Shown: piece after piece, positions 1 through 8,816 of the stretch
Numbering within the stretch: the stretch's first letter is position 1
Layout: every line of letters starts with the position of its first letter
From: an uncultured Aquimarina sp.
GTDB taxonomy: Bacteria > Bacteroidota > Bacteroidia > Flavobacteriales > Flavobacteriaceae
NCBI GenBank assembly: GCA_947502885.1
Contig: CANNBP010000016.1
Location: 62,001 to 126,000, forward strand
Reading direction: 5' to 3'
DNA: 64,000 bases
Program-made: the position numbers and the translations under genes
Notes under the pieces: model-generated
Databases searched by the model: none
Seen by the model: only the letters and a program-made list of their open reading frames with translations
Told to the model about the DNA's origin: nothing

Positions 1-1
1 G

Positions 2-112
2 CTAGGAGTAGGGCTATTTGCATTACCAGCAGGTATTTTGGCAAATGGATTTGGTAATACATTAGAAAATAATAATGAAACCTGTAAACATTGTGGTGAA
101 CGCATAAATTAA
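2..112 (+). CDS. C-terminal end of a voltage-gated-type K+ channel (partial)
   Basis: Only the last 36 codons are in the window. The reading frame ends at TAA 110-112. The peptide starts LGVGLFALPAGILANGF, which is the end of the S6 pore helix of 6-TM potassium channels, whose usual text is like ALPTGILASGF. A short cytoplasmic tail follows with a C-K-H-C-G-E motif that could bind zinc as half of a zinc ribbon. The next gene starts 5 bases later, so this channel is probably in an operon with the DUF4178, DUF350 and spermidine synthase genes. The assignment rests on the S6 signature alone. Confidence 0.6.
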   Translation, partial: LGVGLFALPAGILANGFGNTLENNNETCKHCGERIN

Positions 113-117
113 TTTGT

Positions 118-651
118 ATGGGAATATTTGATTTTTTTAAAAAAGAAAAACAAGAAAGTACTGTTGATTTTAAGGTAGGTGACCTTAAAAAAGGCTATAT
201 GGTTGATTACTTTATCAAAACATGGGAAGTAAAAAAGGTATATATTTACGATTGGGGTAATAATTCTTTTGCAAGAGAATACTTGCTAGATTCAGGGGAT
301 GAATCTCTGTATTTGTACATTGAAGATAATGATGAATCTATTTGTTCTATCTGGAAAAATATAGATTTGTTTGAGATTAAATCTGACGTAGTAAAAACAA
401 TTATAGCAAATGATGATGCACCTAATGAAATATTATATGATAGTAAGGTTTTTACTAAGAAGGAATCAAGTCAAGGGCATTGTTTAGAAGAAGGTCAAGA
501 AGATGAATACTCCGAATTAATTAGTTGGACATATCAAAATATGGATAATAAAGAACTAATTTCTATTAGTAGAGTTGGAGAAGAAGAATTTGAAGCATCT
601 CACGGAAATTATGCTCAAGAGTTTGAGTTTTCAAATATACTTCCTAGATAA
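118..651 (+). CDS. DUF4178 domain protein
   Basis: The product has 177 residues, is soluble and acidic, and has no signal peptide. After a short lysine-rich N-terminus (MGIFDFFKKEKQ), residues of about 18-150 fit the DUF4178 pattern: a VGDLKKGYMVDY entry, a W-x-V-K-K-V-Y-x-Y-D-W stretch, the L-Y-L-Y-I-E motif, and an E-L-I-S-W-T-Y-Q segment near the end. DUF4178 has no known biochemical role. It recurs beside K+ channels, DUF350 proteins and polyamine aminopropyltransferases, exactly as here. It sits 5 bases after the channel gene and 9 before the next, which fits one transcript. Confidence 0.75.
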   Translation: MGIFDFFKKEKQESTVDFKVGDLKKGYMVDYFIKTWEVKKVYIYDWGNNSFAREYLLDSGDESLYLYIEDNDESICSIWKNIDLFEIKSDVVKTIIANDDAPNEILYDSKVFTKKESSQGHCLEEGQEDEYSELISWTYQNMDNKELISISRVGEEEFEASHGNYAQEFEFSNILPR

Positions 652-660
652 AATAAAAAT

Positions 661-1362
661 ATGACAGCATCAAATTATATAAAAATAGCCACAGTATTCC
701 TCTTTATGATAGGTGTCACAACAGGCTGTAGTTCCAAAAAGTTTAAAAAAACACCTCTAGACAATTTCATAATTGAAAATAGTAATGAAAAAGAGTTCTC
801 TGTAATTCTGGAAGATATGGATGTTGAGGGGACTTTTTTTAAGTCGTACAAACATAAGTATAGAATTATTAAACATAAAGATGATGTACCGTACGAGGAG
901 ACTACAAATTGGATAGAAGTAAGCGAAAAATTCTTTTCTATTCATGAAAATAATTTGGGCATGGTTATTTTAGAAAAGAATGATCAGGGTAAAATCTCAA
1001 AAGCAGCTTCGCCACCCGGATATAGGTATGTAGGAGATAGTAGATATGGAGAATGGAGAACCCATAACGGAATCAGTTTTTGGGGATTTTATGGACGATA
1101 TATGTTTATGAATCAAATGTTCGGAATGATAAATCGACCTGTGTATCGAGGAGCATATGATACCTATTCTTCTGGAGGATATTATGGAACTAGAAATTAT
1201 TATGGACCTAAATCTGGAGGGAGGACACTATATGGAACTAACTCTCCCCAAACTAGAAAATCGAATCCTAATTTTTTCAAAAGAAGAGCCTCAAAGTCCG
1301 GATGGTCATCATCTAGGAGTAGATCGGGAAGTAGATCTAGAAGTAGTGGATTTGGAAAATAA
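661..1362 (+). CDS. Lipoprotein with Gly/Tyr- and Arg/Ser-rich tail, unknown function
   Basis: This 233-residue lipoprotein has a type II signal peptide (TM residues 7-22) and lipobox V-T-T-G-C with the acylated cysteine at about residue 23. The central part (25-150) looks globular. Residues 145-195 are rich in Gly, Tyr and Asn, and the last 40 residues are a low-complexity basic tail of S-R-S-R-S-G-S type, unusual for an exported protein and perhaps able to bind anionic polymers or lipids. It lies between the DUF4178 and DUF350 genes and is probably part of that envelope module. No family name can be given. Confidence 0.7.
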   Translation: MTASNYIKIATVFLFMIGVTTGCSSKKFKKTPLDNFIIENSNEKEFSVILEDMDVEGTFFKSYKHKYRIIKHKDDVPYEETTNWIEVSEKFFSIHENNLGMVILEKNDQGKISKAASPPGYRYVGDSRYGEWRTHNGISFWGFYGRYMFMNQMFGMINRPVYRGAYDTYSSGGYYGTRNYYGPKSGGRTLYGTNSPQTRKSNPNFFKRRASKSGWSSSRSRSGSRSRSSGFGK

Positions 1363-1396
1363 CTTTTTAAACAACAAATTAATAACGCAATAAGAT

Positions 1397-2266
1397 ATGC
1401 AGTTCAATTTTTTAGAAACTATCGATAACCTGATCACAGCATTAATTTATTTATTGATAAGTTTTGTGTTATTCCTTATAGGCAAAAAAGTATATCAACT
1501 GATGCATAAAAACATTAATATTGATCACGAGCTAGTAGAAAAAGATAATTTGGCATTTTCGTTTGCAAATGTTGGTTACTATATCGGTTTGGTTATTGTA
1601 ATTTCTGCTGTATATTCTGGAGATGGTATTGTCCACATAGTAGACGATTTGATCGAAGTAGGTATCTATGGGTTATTGTCTATTGTTTTATTAAACATTT
1701 CAATCCTAATTTCTGACAAGCTAATTTTAAGGAAGTTTTCGATTAAAAAAGAAATAGTTACAGATCAAAATGTAGGAGTTGGTGTACTCGAAGGTGCTAT
1801 TTGCATTGCCAATGCTTTGGTGATCTATGGTGTTATTACAGAAAACCATGACAATTTTGTTGAAATTCTAATACTTTGGGTTATTTCACAATTCGTTTTA
1901 GCTTTAGTAAGTGTTGTGTACAATAAGATTACACCATACGATATTCATGAGCATATCAAAAATGATAACATAGCTGTTGGAATTGGGTTCTCGGGAGCAA
2001 TTATTGCAGTTGCTAATTTGATACGATTTGGTGCACAAATGGAAGCAGATAGTTGGATTTTGGTAGGAGAGAATTTTCTGTTAGAAACAGGTATAGGTTT
2101 GTTGATGTTGCCGTTAGCTAGACTTTTGACAGATAAAATATTGCTTCCAAAAAGAAGGCTAACAGATGAAATTGTAAATCAGGATAAGCCTAATGTCGGT
2201 GCTGCAATAATCGAAGCGTTTTCATATATAGGTGGTTCGATACTTATTTGCCTGAGTTTTTCATAA
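1397..2266 (+). CDS. DUF350 family inner-membrane protein (two repeats)
   Basis: This 289-residue protein has about eight hydrophobic segments. Residues 1-140 and 150-289 look like two copies of the DUF350 unit (YjfL-like): each has helix pairs separated by polar loops, and each unit begins with a conserved D/N-N-x-A-x-x-x-x-F-x-G sequence (DNLAFSFANVGYYIG and DNIAVGIGFSGAIIA). It ends 25 bases before the spermidine synthase gene. DUF350 proteins co-occur with PspA/YjfJ, polyamine enzymes and K+ channels in many bacteria and are thought to act in envelope stress or membrane potential control. That role is inferred from context. Confidence 0.8.
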   Translation: MQFNFLETIDNLITALIYLLISFVLFLIGKKVYQLMHKNINIDHELVEKDNLAFSFANVGYYIGLVIVISAVYSGDGIVHIVDDLIEVGIYGLLSIVLLNISILISDKLILRKFSIKKEIVTDQNVGVGVLEGAICIANALVIYGVITENHDNFVEILILWVISQFVLALVSVVYNKITPYDIHEHIKNDNIAVGIGFSGAIIAVANLIRFGAQMEADSWILVGENFLLETGIGLLMLPLARLLTDKILLPKRRLTDEIVNQDKPNVGAAIIEAFSYIGGSILICLSFS

Positions 2267-2291
2267 AAAGACGATTTAGTTTCTTTGTATT

Positions 2292-3830
2292 ATGGTAAAG
2301 ATTAATAAAGGCTTTTGGCTCAAAATTGCCATTTTTGCAACTGGAGTTTCAGGCTTAACTTCAGAATTTATACTATCTACCTTAGCCTCTTATTTTATAG
2401 GAAATGTTATTGTGCAATGGACTGTCGTGCTATCAATAATGCTTTTTGCTATGGGAATTGGTAGTCGCATAAGCAGATTAGTTACCAAACGAATACTACT
2501 CACTTTCCTTTTTATTGAGTTTTCATTATCACTTTTGATAAGTTTTTCTCCTTTACTAGTATATGCACTGGCTTCAAAAAATGAATTTATACATATTCTT
2601 ATATATGGATTATCCTTATTAGTAGGCTTTTGTATTGGTTTCGAAATTCCTTTGGCAACAAGATTAAATGAAACCTATGAATCTCTAAATAAAAACATAT
2701 CTAATATTATGTCTTGGGATTATATTGGTAGTTTAATAGGAGGGTTGTTATTTGCTTTTTGGGGATTACCTTACCTAGGTATTACGAATACGGCATTTAT
2801 ATTTGGGGCGCTTAATTTTATAGTTGCAATACTGTTATTTTGGAATTATAGAAAAGCTCTAGTGGTAGAAAAAAAATGGATCACAGGTATAATACTTGCT
2901 CTAACTTCGCTATTAAGTATAGGGTTTTTAAAATCTGAAGAAGTTATTCTATATAGTGAACAATCGAGATATAAAGATAAAATTGTTTATCAAGAACAAT
3001 CAAAATATCAAAACATTACTGTTACACAATGGAAAGAACATTATTGGTTATATATTAACGGAAATCAACAACTAAGTACTTTTGATGAGTTTTTGTATCA
3101 CGAACCAATGATACACCCTATTATGGCGTTGACTCCAGAGCACAAAAACATTCTAATTATCGGTGGAGGAGATGGGTTCAATGTAAAAGAATTGCTAAAG
3201 TATGATGATATCAATGCAATTACACTTGTCGATTTGGATCCTGCCATGACAAGATTAGGAAAAGAGTTTGAGGGAATTGTAAAGTATAATGAATCTGCAC
3301 TTCATGATTCGAAAGTAACGATTGTTAACGATGATGGTTTTTCGTTTTTAGAAAGAAGCGAAAGTTTTTATGATATCATAATTATAGATTTACCAGACGC
3401 AAAAACCATAGATGTTAACAAGCTATATTCGTTAGAATTTTATCATTTAGCGCATCATGCATTACGACCTAATGGACATATTATTACTCAGGCAGGTAGT
3501 CCATATTATGCCACAAAAGCATTTTATTGTATTGATAAGACAATGAAATCTGCTGGTTTTACCAATTTACAAATGCATAATCAGGTGTTGACTTTGGGAG
3601 AATGGGGCTGGATCTTGGGAAGTAAAAAGTATACAAAGAATCAAATGATTCAACGTTTAAAACAAACTTCGTTTAAAGAACTCAATAATAAATGGCTCAA
3701 TCGAGAAGCAATTGATTTGATAACTTCTTTTGGGAAACCCCTTATAGATACTTCAGATGTTGAGATTAACACAATAAACTCTCCAATGCTCTATAAATAC
3801 TATTTAAATGGAAATTGGGACTTGTATTAG
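2292..3830 (+). CDS. Membrane-fused polyamine aminopropyltransferase (spermidine synthase-like)
   Basis: The N-terminal half (residues 1-215) has about seven transmembrane helices. The C-terminal half (about 225-500) is a spermidine synthase fold with the GGGDG motif at about residue 294 (GGGDGFNVKELLKY), the acidic nucleotide-binding end of beta-2 (VDLDPAMT) and a D-L-P-D-A active-site loop. It would transfer an aminopropyl group from decarboxylated AdoMet to a diamine at the membrane, but membrane-fused members may have other substrates. Its stop overlaps the end of the convergent oxidoreductase gene by 4 bases. A diverged paralogue with the same layout lies at 5351-6892. No speD is visible in the window. 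Confidence 0.85.
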   Translation: MVKINKGFWLKIAIFATGVSGLTSEFILSTLASYFIGNVIVQWTVVLSIMLFAMGIGSRISRLVTKRILLTFLFIEFSLSLLISFSPLLVYALASKNEFIHILIYGLSLLVGFCIGFEIPLATRLNETYESLNKNISNIMSWDYIGSLIGGLLFAFWGLPYLGITNTAFIFGALNFIVAILLFWNYRKALVVEKKWITGIILALTSLLSIGFLKSEEVILYSEQSRYKDKIVYQEQSKYQNITVTQWKEHYWLYINGNQQLSTFDEFLYHEPMIHPIMALTPEHKNILIIGGGDGFNVKELLKYDDINAITLVDLDPAMTRLGKEFEGIVKYNESALHDSKVTIVNDDGFSFLERSESFYDIIIIDLPDAKTIDVNKLYSLEFYHLAHHALRPNGHIITQAGSPYYATKAFYCIDKTMKSAGFTNLQMHNQVLTLGEWGWILGSKKYTKNQMIQRLKQTSFKELNNKWLNREAIDLITSFGKPLIDTSDVEINTINSPMLYKYYLNGNWDLY

Positions 3831-5341
3831 AAAGAATTAGAAACAAATTTCGCGGCTTGTATTCCAGAGTCAAGAGCATCAAAAAATAGAGGTAATCTAC
3901 CTGTGTCTACTCCGGCAAAAGCAAGATTATCTACAAACTTGTTTCTAGGCTTTGTTAAATACCCAGGTTTGGGAATTGGCATAGCGTGACCTAAGAGTTT
4001 GACATGTGCTTTTTTTACTGCGACACTAATATCCTTTTTATAATAAGTAGACATTCGTTTGATAGTTTCATAAACGATAGTATTGTAAGATGATTCTAAA
4101 TCCTTAACGCTATAATGATGAATATCAGGAAAACAATAGTATGCAGTTAAAACTCGATCATGTTTTTGGTTTTGAATTTTGGAATCTGTAAAGCCTAAAA
4201 AAGTGTTGTTAGAAGAAATAAAATCATTTTGCCATTTGCTATTAGTAAGAATTATATTGTCATCCAGTACTATGTTAATAACAACCCATGGCGTATAAGA
4301 AACATCATTAAAAATGGGATATGATTTGGGGTGAATGTATTGCAACGAGTGTTTTTGTCCTGCATAGACAATAGCGTTGGTTATATACCTTTTTCTAATC
4401 ATATTTTTAGTGTCTAAAACATCAGAAAACCATTTATCACCTTCTTGCTTTAGTGAGAAAACTAAATGATTACACTGTAAATTTTCAGAAGGAATTTGAT
4501 TTTTCATTTTATCTATGAAATAGTGGTTCCCTTCCATAGGGGAGAAGGAAACAATATTTTCATCTGTATGATATGGACGGCATTTATAATAATGAATACC
4601 AGCTAGTGCCGAAATTTGCTTTGTAGTTCCTCCGTAATCATCTAGCATTTGATAATCAATAGCACTTATAAAATCGTCATCGATTGGTAAGTATTTATTT
4701 AGGTAATCATAAAAAGTAATATGATCTAGGTTATGAAACTCTGAAGAAATTAATGTACTTGGTAACGGGAAATTACCTTCATATTCTTGTAGTAAAGCAA
4801 AGAGGTTTTTCCTTAATTCAGAATTCATTAAAGCAGAAGCTTTCATCTCTCCATGTACGTAACAAGCTTCTTCTTTATTTCTAGGAATGATATGTTGTTT
4901 ATCAAGAAAATCCCACACATTAGTATAGTTGTTAAACTGGATAACATCTAATTTTTCTAATAATTTTAATCCTTCTTTACCATATGTTTGGGGGTAGGTG
5001 AAATCATAATGAGCTCCTTGAGAATACAAGGTATTATTAATAGATATTGCACTTGAAGTCCCCCCTAATTCTGAATTTAATTCACAAACCACAAAATCAT
5101 TTGAAGATAAAGAACAAGCCGCAGCAAGTCCAGAAATCCCAGCTCCTACAATAAGTGTTTCTGTGGTTATAGTTGAGGTTATTGGTAGACGAACTGCAGA
5201 TTTTACTAAGTGTCCAGTGGATCGGTTAGAATCTATATGAATTGGGAATGTCTTGTTTTGTAAAGAAGTTTTATTCCATTTTTTACATGCGGCTAACGTA
5301 AGTAATAATCCACTGTGGTATAAAAACCGACGTCTATCCAT
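3827..5341 (-). CDS. Tat-exported FAD-dependent oxidoreductase (amine-oxidase-like)
   Basis: The product has 504 residues. The N-terminus MDRRRFLYHSGLLLTLAAC combines a twin-arginine R-R-R-F-L motif with a lipobox (L-A-A-C), so it is probably exported folded with its cofactor and anchored as a lipoprotein. Residues of about 62-95 hold the dinucleotide-binding fold: GAGISGLAAACSL, an acidic residue at the end of beta-2 (CELNSELGGTSS), and a C-terminal FAD motif (LAFAGVDTG). The fold is that of flavin amine oxidases and phytoene desaturases. Lying 9 bases after a spermidine synthase, it could oxidise a polyamine in the periplasm. The substrate is an inference. Confidence 0.75.
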   Translation of the reverse strand: MDRRRFLYHSGLLLTLAACKKWNKTSLQNKTFPIHIDSNRSTGHLVKSAVRLPITSTITTETLIVGAGISGLAAACSLSSNDFVVCELNSELGGTSSAISINNTLYSQGAHYDFTYPQTYGKEGLKLLEKLDVIQFNNYTNVWDFLDKQHIIPRNKEEACYVHGEMKASALMNSELRKNLFALLQEYEGNFPLPSTLISSEFHNLDHITFYDYLNKYLPIDDDFISAIDYQMLDDYGGTTKQISALAGIHYYKCRPYHTDENIVSFSPMEGNHYFIDKMKNQIPSENLQCNHLVFSLKQEGDKWFSDVLDTKNMIRKRYITNAIVYAGQKHSLQYIHPKSYPIFNDVSYTPWVVINIVLDDNIILTNSKWQNDFISSNNTFLGFTDSKIQNQKHDRVLTAYYCFPDIHHYSVKDLESSYNTIVYETIKRMSTYYKKDISVAVKKAHVKLLGHAMPIPKPGYLTKPRNKFVDNLAFAGVDTGRLPLFFDALDSGIQAAKFVSNSF

Positions 5342-5350
5342 AATCTAGAG

Positions 5351-6892
5351 TTATAAAAATTTAGCCCAAGTTCCGTCCAAGTAGTATTTATATAATACCG
5401 GATTACGAATGGAATTTACTTCTACACTATCTATTTTGACTAAATCTCTACCAAAAGAGGTCATTAAATTCATAGATTCATTATTAATCCATTGGACATT
5501 GGTGTCCTTAAAAGTCATCTCTAAAAGACGTTCCTTTATCTCACTTTTAGTTTCATATTTTGAACCAATAACCCACCCCCATTCTCCGAACGAATAAACA
5601 TGATTGCGTATTGGTAGTACTTTAAATCCAGATGCTCCTAATGTTTTTTCTATTGACCTAAAAGCTTTTGTTGTGTAATAGGGGCTTACAGCTTGAGTGA
5701 TGATGTGACCAAAAGGCCTAAGTCTTCTATGGCAAAGTCTATAAAATTCTTTAGTATACACTCTATTTAAATCGATACTTTTGGGATCAGGAAAATCGAG
5801 AATCATAACATCATAAAACTCATTAGAACCTTCTAAGAATTGAAATGCATCTTGATTAATAACTTTTACTTTAGGATCATAATATGAACTATCGTTCATG
5901 GTAGTAAAAATTTCATGAGTCTTTCCAATTTTTGTCATTTCGGGATCAATGTCGACTAATGTAATTTTTTCTACATCTTTATATTTCAATACTTCTCTAA
6001 TTGCACAGCCATCACCAGCACCAAGGATCAGAACATTTCTTGGATCTTTGGTAAGTTTCATAACTGGATGAACTAGTGGTTCGTGATACAAAAACTCATC
6101 AAAAGTGCACAGTTGCTTACTTGAGTTTAGATATAACCAATAATGCTCTTTCCATTGCGTGATAGTTATCTTTTGATATCGCGTTTGTTTAGAGAATACT
6201 ACTTTGTCATTATATCTTTTTTGCTCTCCATATAATACAATAGTATCGGCATTATAACTTAAAAATAATATTGTAAAAAGTAATGCAGGGATTGTAATGG
6301 TAAATGGTATTCTATACGATTTATGAATGTATTTCTTAAGACGTATAAAAAGAGCAATTGCAACCAAAAAATTAATTCCTCCAAGTATAAAAGGTGTATG
6401 TGTTAAGCCTAAAAAAGGGAGTCCTATAAAAACAAAAAATAAACCCCCAATAAGGCTGCCATAATAATCATTTTCCATTACGCCAGCAATATTGGTTCTA
6501 AGTTCTTCATTGTCCTCGTTGATTCGGGTTACTAAAGGAATTTCCATGCCTATTAGCAACCCTATTGCAATACTAAAACTATAAATTACGACACCAATAT
6601 TTTCGGTCATTCCCATTAGAAAATATGTTGATAATGCTGCCGTAGATGTCAGTAGTGACAATACAAATTCTGCAATTAAAAACTTCTCTAAAATTTTGGT
6701 AGTAAAAAAGGTGCTTAATCTACTTCCTACTCCCATTGAAAAAAGCATTATGGAGAGTATCATTGTCCATTGAAAAACAGAATCTCCAAGAAAATAAGTT
6801 GCTAATGTTGATAATATATACTCTGCCACAATCCCAGAAAGTCCAGTAGCAAACAAAGCTAATTTAAGAATTCTAGACTTTTTTTGTGACAA
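5351..6892 (-). CDS. Second membrane-fused polyamine aminopropyltransferase
   Basis: This 513-residue paralogue of the protein at 2292-3830 has the same layout: seven or so membrane helices in residues 10-215, then a spermidine-synthase domain. The nucleotide motif here is GAGDG (LILGAGDGCAIREVLKY) in place of GGGDG, and beta-2 ends in VDIDPEMT. The active-site loop LDFPDP differs from IDLPDA in the other copy, so the two may differ in substrate. It starts the leftward unit with the FAD oxidoreductase; a TAATTTTG -7 box lies 47 bases upstream at 6939-6946. Confidence 0.85.
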   Translation of the reverse strand: MSQKKSRILKLALFATGLSGIVAEYILSTLATYFLGDSVFQWTMILSIMLFSMGVGSRLSTFFTTKILEKFLIAEFVLSLLTSTAALSTYFLMGMTENIGVVIYSFSIAIGLLIGMEIPLVTRINEDNEELRTNIAGVMENDYYGSLIGGLFFVFIGLPFLGLTHTPFILGGINFLVAIALFIRLKKYIHKSYRIPFTITIPALLFTILFLSYNADTIVLYGEQKRYNDKVVFSKQTRYQKITITQWKEHYWLYLNSSKQLCTFDEFLYHEPLVHPVMKLTKDPRNVLILGAGDGCAIREVLKYKDVEKITLVDIDPEMTKIGKTHEIFTTMNDSSYYDPKVKVINQDAFQFLEGSNEFYDVMILDFPDPKSIDLNRVYTKEFYRLCHRRLRPFGHIITQAVSPYYTTKAFRSIEKTLGASGFKVLPIRNHVYSFGEWGWVIGSKYETKSEIKERLLEMTFKDTNVQWINNESMNLMTSFGRDLVKIDSVEVNSIRNPVLYKYYLDGTWAKFL

Positions 6893-6938
6893 TGGTAATA
6901 TGCGTTTTAGTTTAATGAAATACTACTGTAATAGCTTT

Positions 6939-6946
6939 CAAAATTA
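6939..6946 (-). promoter_or_regulatory. Candidate -7 promoter box for the leftward spermidine synthase unit
   Basis: On the minus strand this reads TAATTTTG, an exact match to the Bacteroidetes TAnnTTTG element. It lies 47 bases upstream of the ATG at 6892. No good TTG -33 element is seen at the usual distance. Confidence 0.4.
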
Positions 6947-7060
6947 CATAGAAAAAAAAGAAAGAAGATATATCATTTCAATTATTATTAAAATGCTTAA
7001 TAGTTCTCAAATCATGATATAACTAGAATTGAGTATATTTTTAAACATGATACAAATTGT

Positions 7061-7960
7061 TTAAAACTTCACCTTTAATGTAATGGCATAATAAGATTGA
7101 TCTTCGAAGTTTTTGCTTGGGTTTTCTCCATGAACATAATCAACACCAATCTTTGCAGATTTGCTACCATTTTCAGTAGTAAAAAAGATATAATTCATAC
7201 CTGCAGAAAAGTAATTATGATCTTCTGTGGTCAACTCATCAACGTTTTCAGAAAAGTTGTAACGATATTGCCAATCAGTAACCAACTCTATTTTATCACA
7301 CCACTTTTCACTAATAGGAAACAATACAATACTCGAGGTAACTCTTAGATATGCTCGATAAATGTTTCCTTCTTCAGAAATTGTTTCTGTCTTTAATCTA
7401 TTTTCGTTTTCTAGGCCAACATAAGGAGTATATACAAATTGAAATAATTTTCCGAAGTTGACTATATTATTTGGGATATAAAAATGTTTGTAATCTAAGT
7501 TATATCCTTTAAATATGGCTGTTGCATATAGATTACCTTGCAACGAGTTTACTTCATTTTTTATGTCCTGATTATATTTTGTCGATCCAATAAGAATAGG
7601 CGACCATTTTTTAAGTACTAAATCGCGTGTTTGCCATTCTAAAGCCAACCCGGTTTGCCAGTTATTTTGTTCTTCATCAACTAGGGTGTTTCGATGATAC
7701 TCAATATACGGACTTAATGCTATGATTTCTTTTTTGGGAGTAAGGATATTCAACCCCAAAGCTGCATTGAGTAACCAGGATTCTTTTTTGTCTTTTGGGT
7801 TAGTATACGTAATTACTGCGGCTTTTGCCTTAGAGTTTGCACTTGTAAATGATTTACGCAATGTAAAGTTATCCCAAAAAGATTGATTGATTTTATCAGT
7901 TTCTTGAGAAACAATTAGAGAAGAAGAAAATAATAGACCTAGTAGTAATAAATGTTTCAT
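7061..7960 (-). CDS. Secreted, probably outer-membrane beta-barrel protein
   Basis: This 299-residue protein has a clear type I signal peptide (residues 1-18, cleaved after LIVSQ). The mature part alternates amphipathic strands with polar turns, has many aromatic residues (EYHRNTL, WQTRDLVLKKWSP, DYKHFYIPNN) and ends in ITLKVKF with a terminal Phe, the usual signal of a barrel. No enzymatic motif is seen. Its start overlaps the stop of the ACP-like gene by 4 bases (ATGA), so the two are translationally coupled. Confidence 0.6.
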   Translation of the reverse strand: MKHLLLLGLLFSSSLIVSQETDKINQSFWDNFTLRKSFTSANSKAKAAVITYTNPKDKKESWLLNAALGLNILTPKKEIIALSPYIEYHRNTLVDEEQNNWQTGLALEWQTRDLVLKKWSPILIGSTKYNQDIKNEVNSLQGNLYATAIFKGYNLDYKHFYIPNNIVNFGKLFQFVYTPYVGLENENRLKTETISEEGNIYRAYLRVTSSIVLFPISEKWCDKIELVTDWQYRYNFSENVDELTTEDHNYFSAGMNYIFFTTENGSKSAKIGVDYVHGENPSKNFEDQSYYAITLKVKF

Positions 7961-8331
7961 AGTTTAGAAGTTACCAGTGTTATACAATCTTCAACTTTTA
8001 TTAAATTTTCACATTCTGATATAGTGATAGTCCTATCGAGTCCCAGTTCCTTTAGAATATTTTGAAAATAAGTTTTTAGCGCTTTTTTATGATAGAATGT
8101 CAAACCTAAATCATTTTTTAACCTGTCAGATACTTTAATCTTGGCTATATCTACTCCACTAAGGTCAGATAATGCTTCAAAGACGCGACGCTTAATAAAA
8201 GCACCTTGGTCTTCTTTATCCACTACAGTAGATACTAATTTTTGTAGTGATTTGATCTTACTTTGATCAATCAGGCTTCTAAACTTGGCTAATTCCTCTT
8301 CGTTTAGGGATAGATGTATTTTTTGATTCAT
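7957..8331 (-). CDS. Small protein with a degenerate acyl-carrier-protein-like domain
   Basis: The product has 124 residues and no signal peptide. Residues of about 48-120 follow the helix pattern of acyl carrier proteins: R-V-F-E-A-L-S-D-L-S-G-V-D, then I-K-V-S-D-R-L-K-N-D-L-G-L-T-F, then helix 2 and V-E-D-C-I-T-L-V. In a working ACP the D-L-G motif is followed by x-D-S-L with the phosphopantetheinylated serine. Here it is D-L-G-L-T-F, so the prosthetic group cannot attach at the standard site. It may be a structural or regulatory ACP relative. The resemblance was judged by eye and is uncertain. Confidence 0.5.
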   Translation of the reverse strand: MNQKIHLSLNEEELAKFRSLIDQSKIKSLQKLVSTVVDKEDQGAFIKRRVFEALSDLSGVDIAKIKVSDRLKNDLGLTFYHKKALKTYFQNILKELGLDRTITISECENLIKVEDCITLVTSKL

Positions 8332-8661
8332 GATCTAAGACTTTTAGAGATTTGAAAATTACAAATAAAGTAGAAGTAGAGCTCTACCTTCTAAAGGGTA
8401 TTTTTATAATCAATAAAATACATGAATTTTGATATAAATAGTATAAGTTTGCGCCCAAATGTTTATAAATAAGATAAATACATAATTACTAAAAGTAAGC
8501 ACCTATAAATTTTAATTTTTTTGTTCCTAAATGCAACATATATATAGATGTATCAGTACTTCTAATTGTAAAGCTATTTAGGTCAAATTTGAATGAAATT
8601 AAATTTATTTTAACATTTATTAGGAAATTATAAGTAAAATTAGTAATATTTGTATAACAAA
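8332..8661. other. Intergenic region, AT-rich, no gene recognised
   Basis: No convincing reading frame is seen. A stretch at 8575-8588 (TATTTAGGTCAAAT) differs by one base from the iron-type box upstream of the TonB receptor at 52416-52429. It is about 60 bases upstream of an imperfect -7 box, so it may be chance. Confidence 0.35.
8645..8652 (+). promoter_or_regulatory. Weak -7 box of the orphan small transcript
   Basis: AATATTTG differs by one base from TAnnTTTG. It lies 10 bases upstream of the small open frame at 8662 and about 165 bases before a strong terminator, so a short transcript of roughly 190 bases can be drawn. Confidence 0.25.
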
Positions 8662-8787
8662 ATGAAACCTAATAGCATACATATCGAACCAGGAGCACTG
8701 TTTAGTCAGTGTGATAATAGATGGATTATAGAAGTAATCATCTATATAAGGACGCTATGTGACTATTTTATTCATTTTTTGAAATGA
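8662..8787 (+). CDS. Possible 41-residue small protein, or part of a small RNA
   Basis: The frame starts MKPNSIHIEPGALF, contains two cysteines and a hydrophobic C-terminal half (WIIEVIIYIRTL), and stops 29 bases before a perfect rho-independent terminator. No other gene can use that terminator, which shows that something is transcribed rightward here. Whether the product is a peptide or an untranslated RNA cannot be decided: there is no ribosome site beyond A-rich sequence, and no family is recognised. Confidence 0.35.
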   Translation: MKPNSIHIEPGALFSQCDNRWIIEVIIYIRTLCDYFIHFLK

Positions 8788-8816
8788 TATAAATTAAGTA
8801 ACAATATAGAAAAGCG

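Noticed and set aside
1157..1393. 78-codon frame on the + strand within the lipoprotein gene.
   Set aside because: It is an out-of-frame reading of the Gly/Tyr-rich and Arg/Ser-rich repeats of the real gene.
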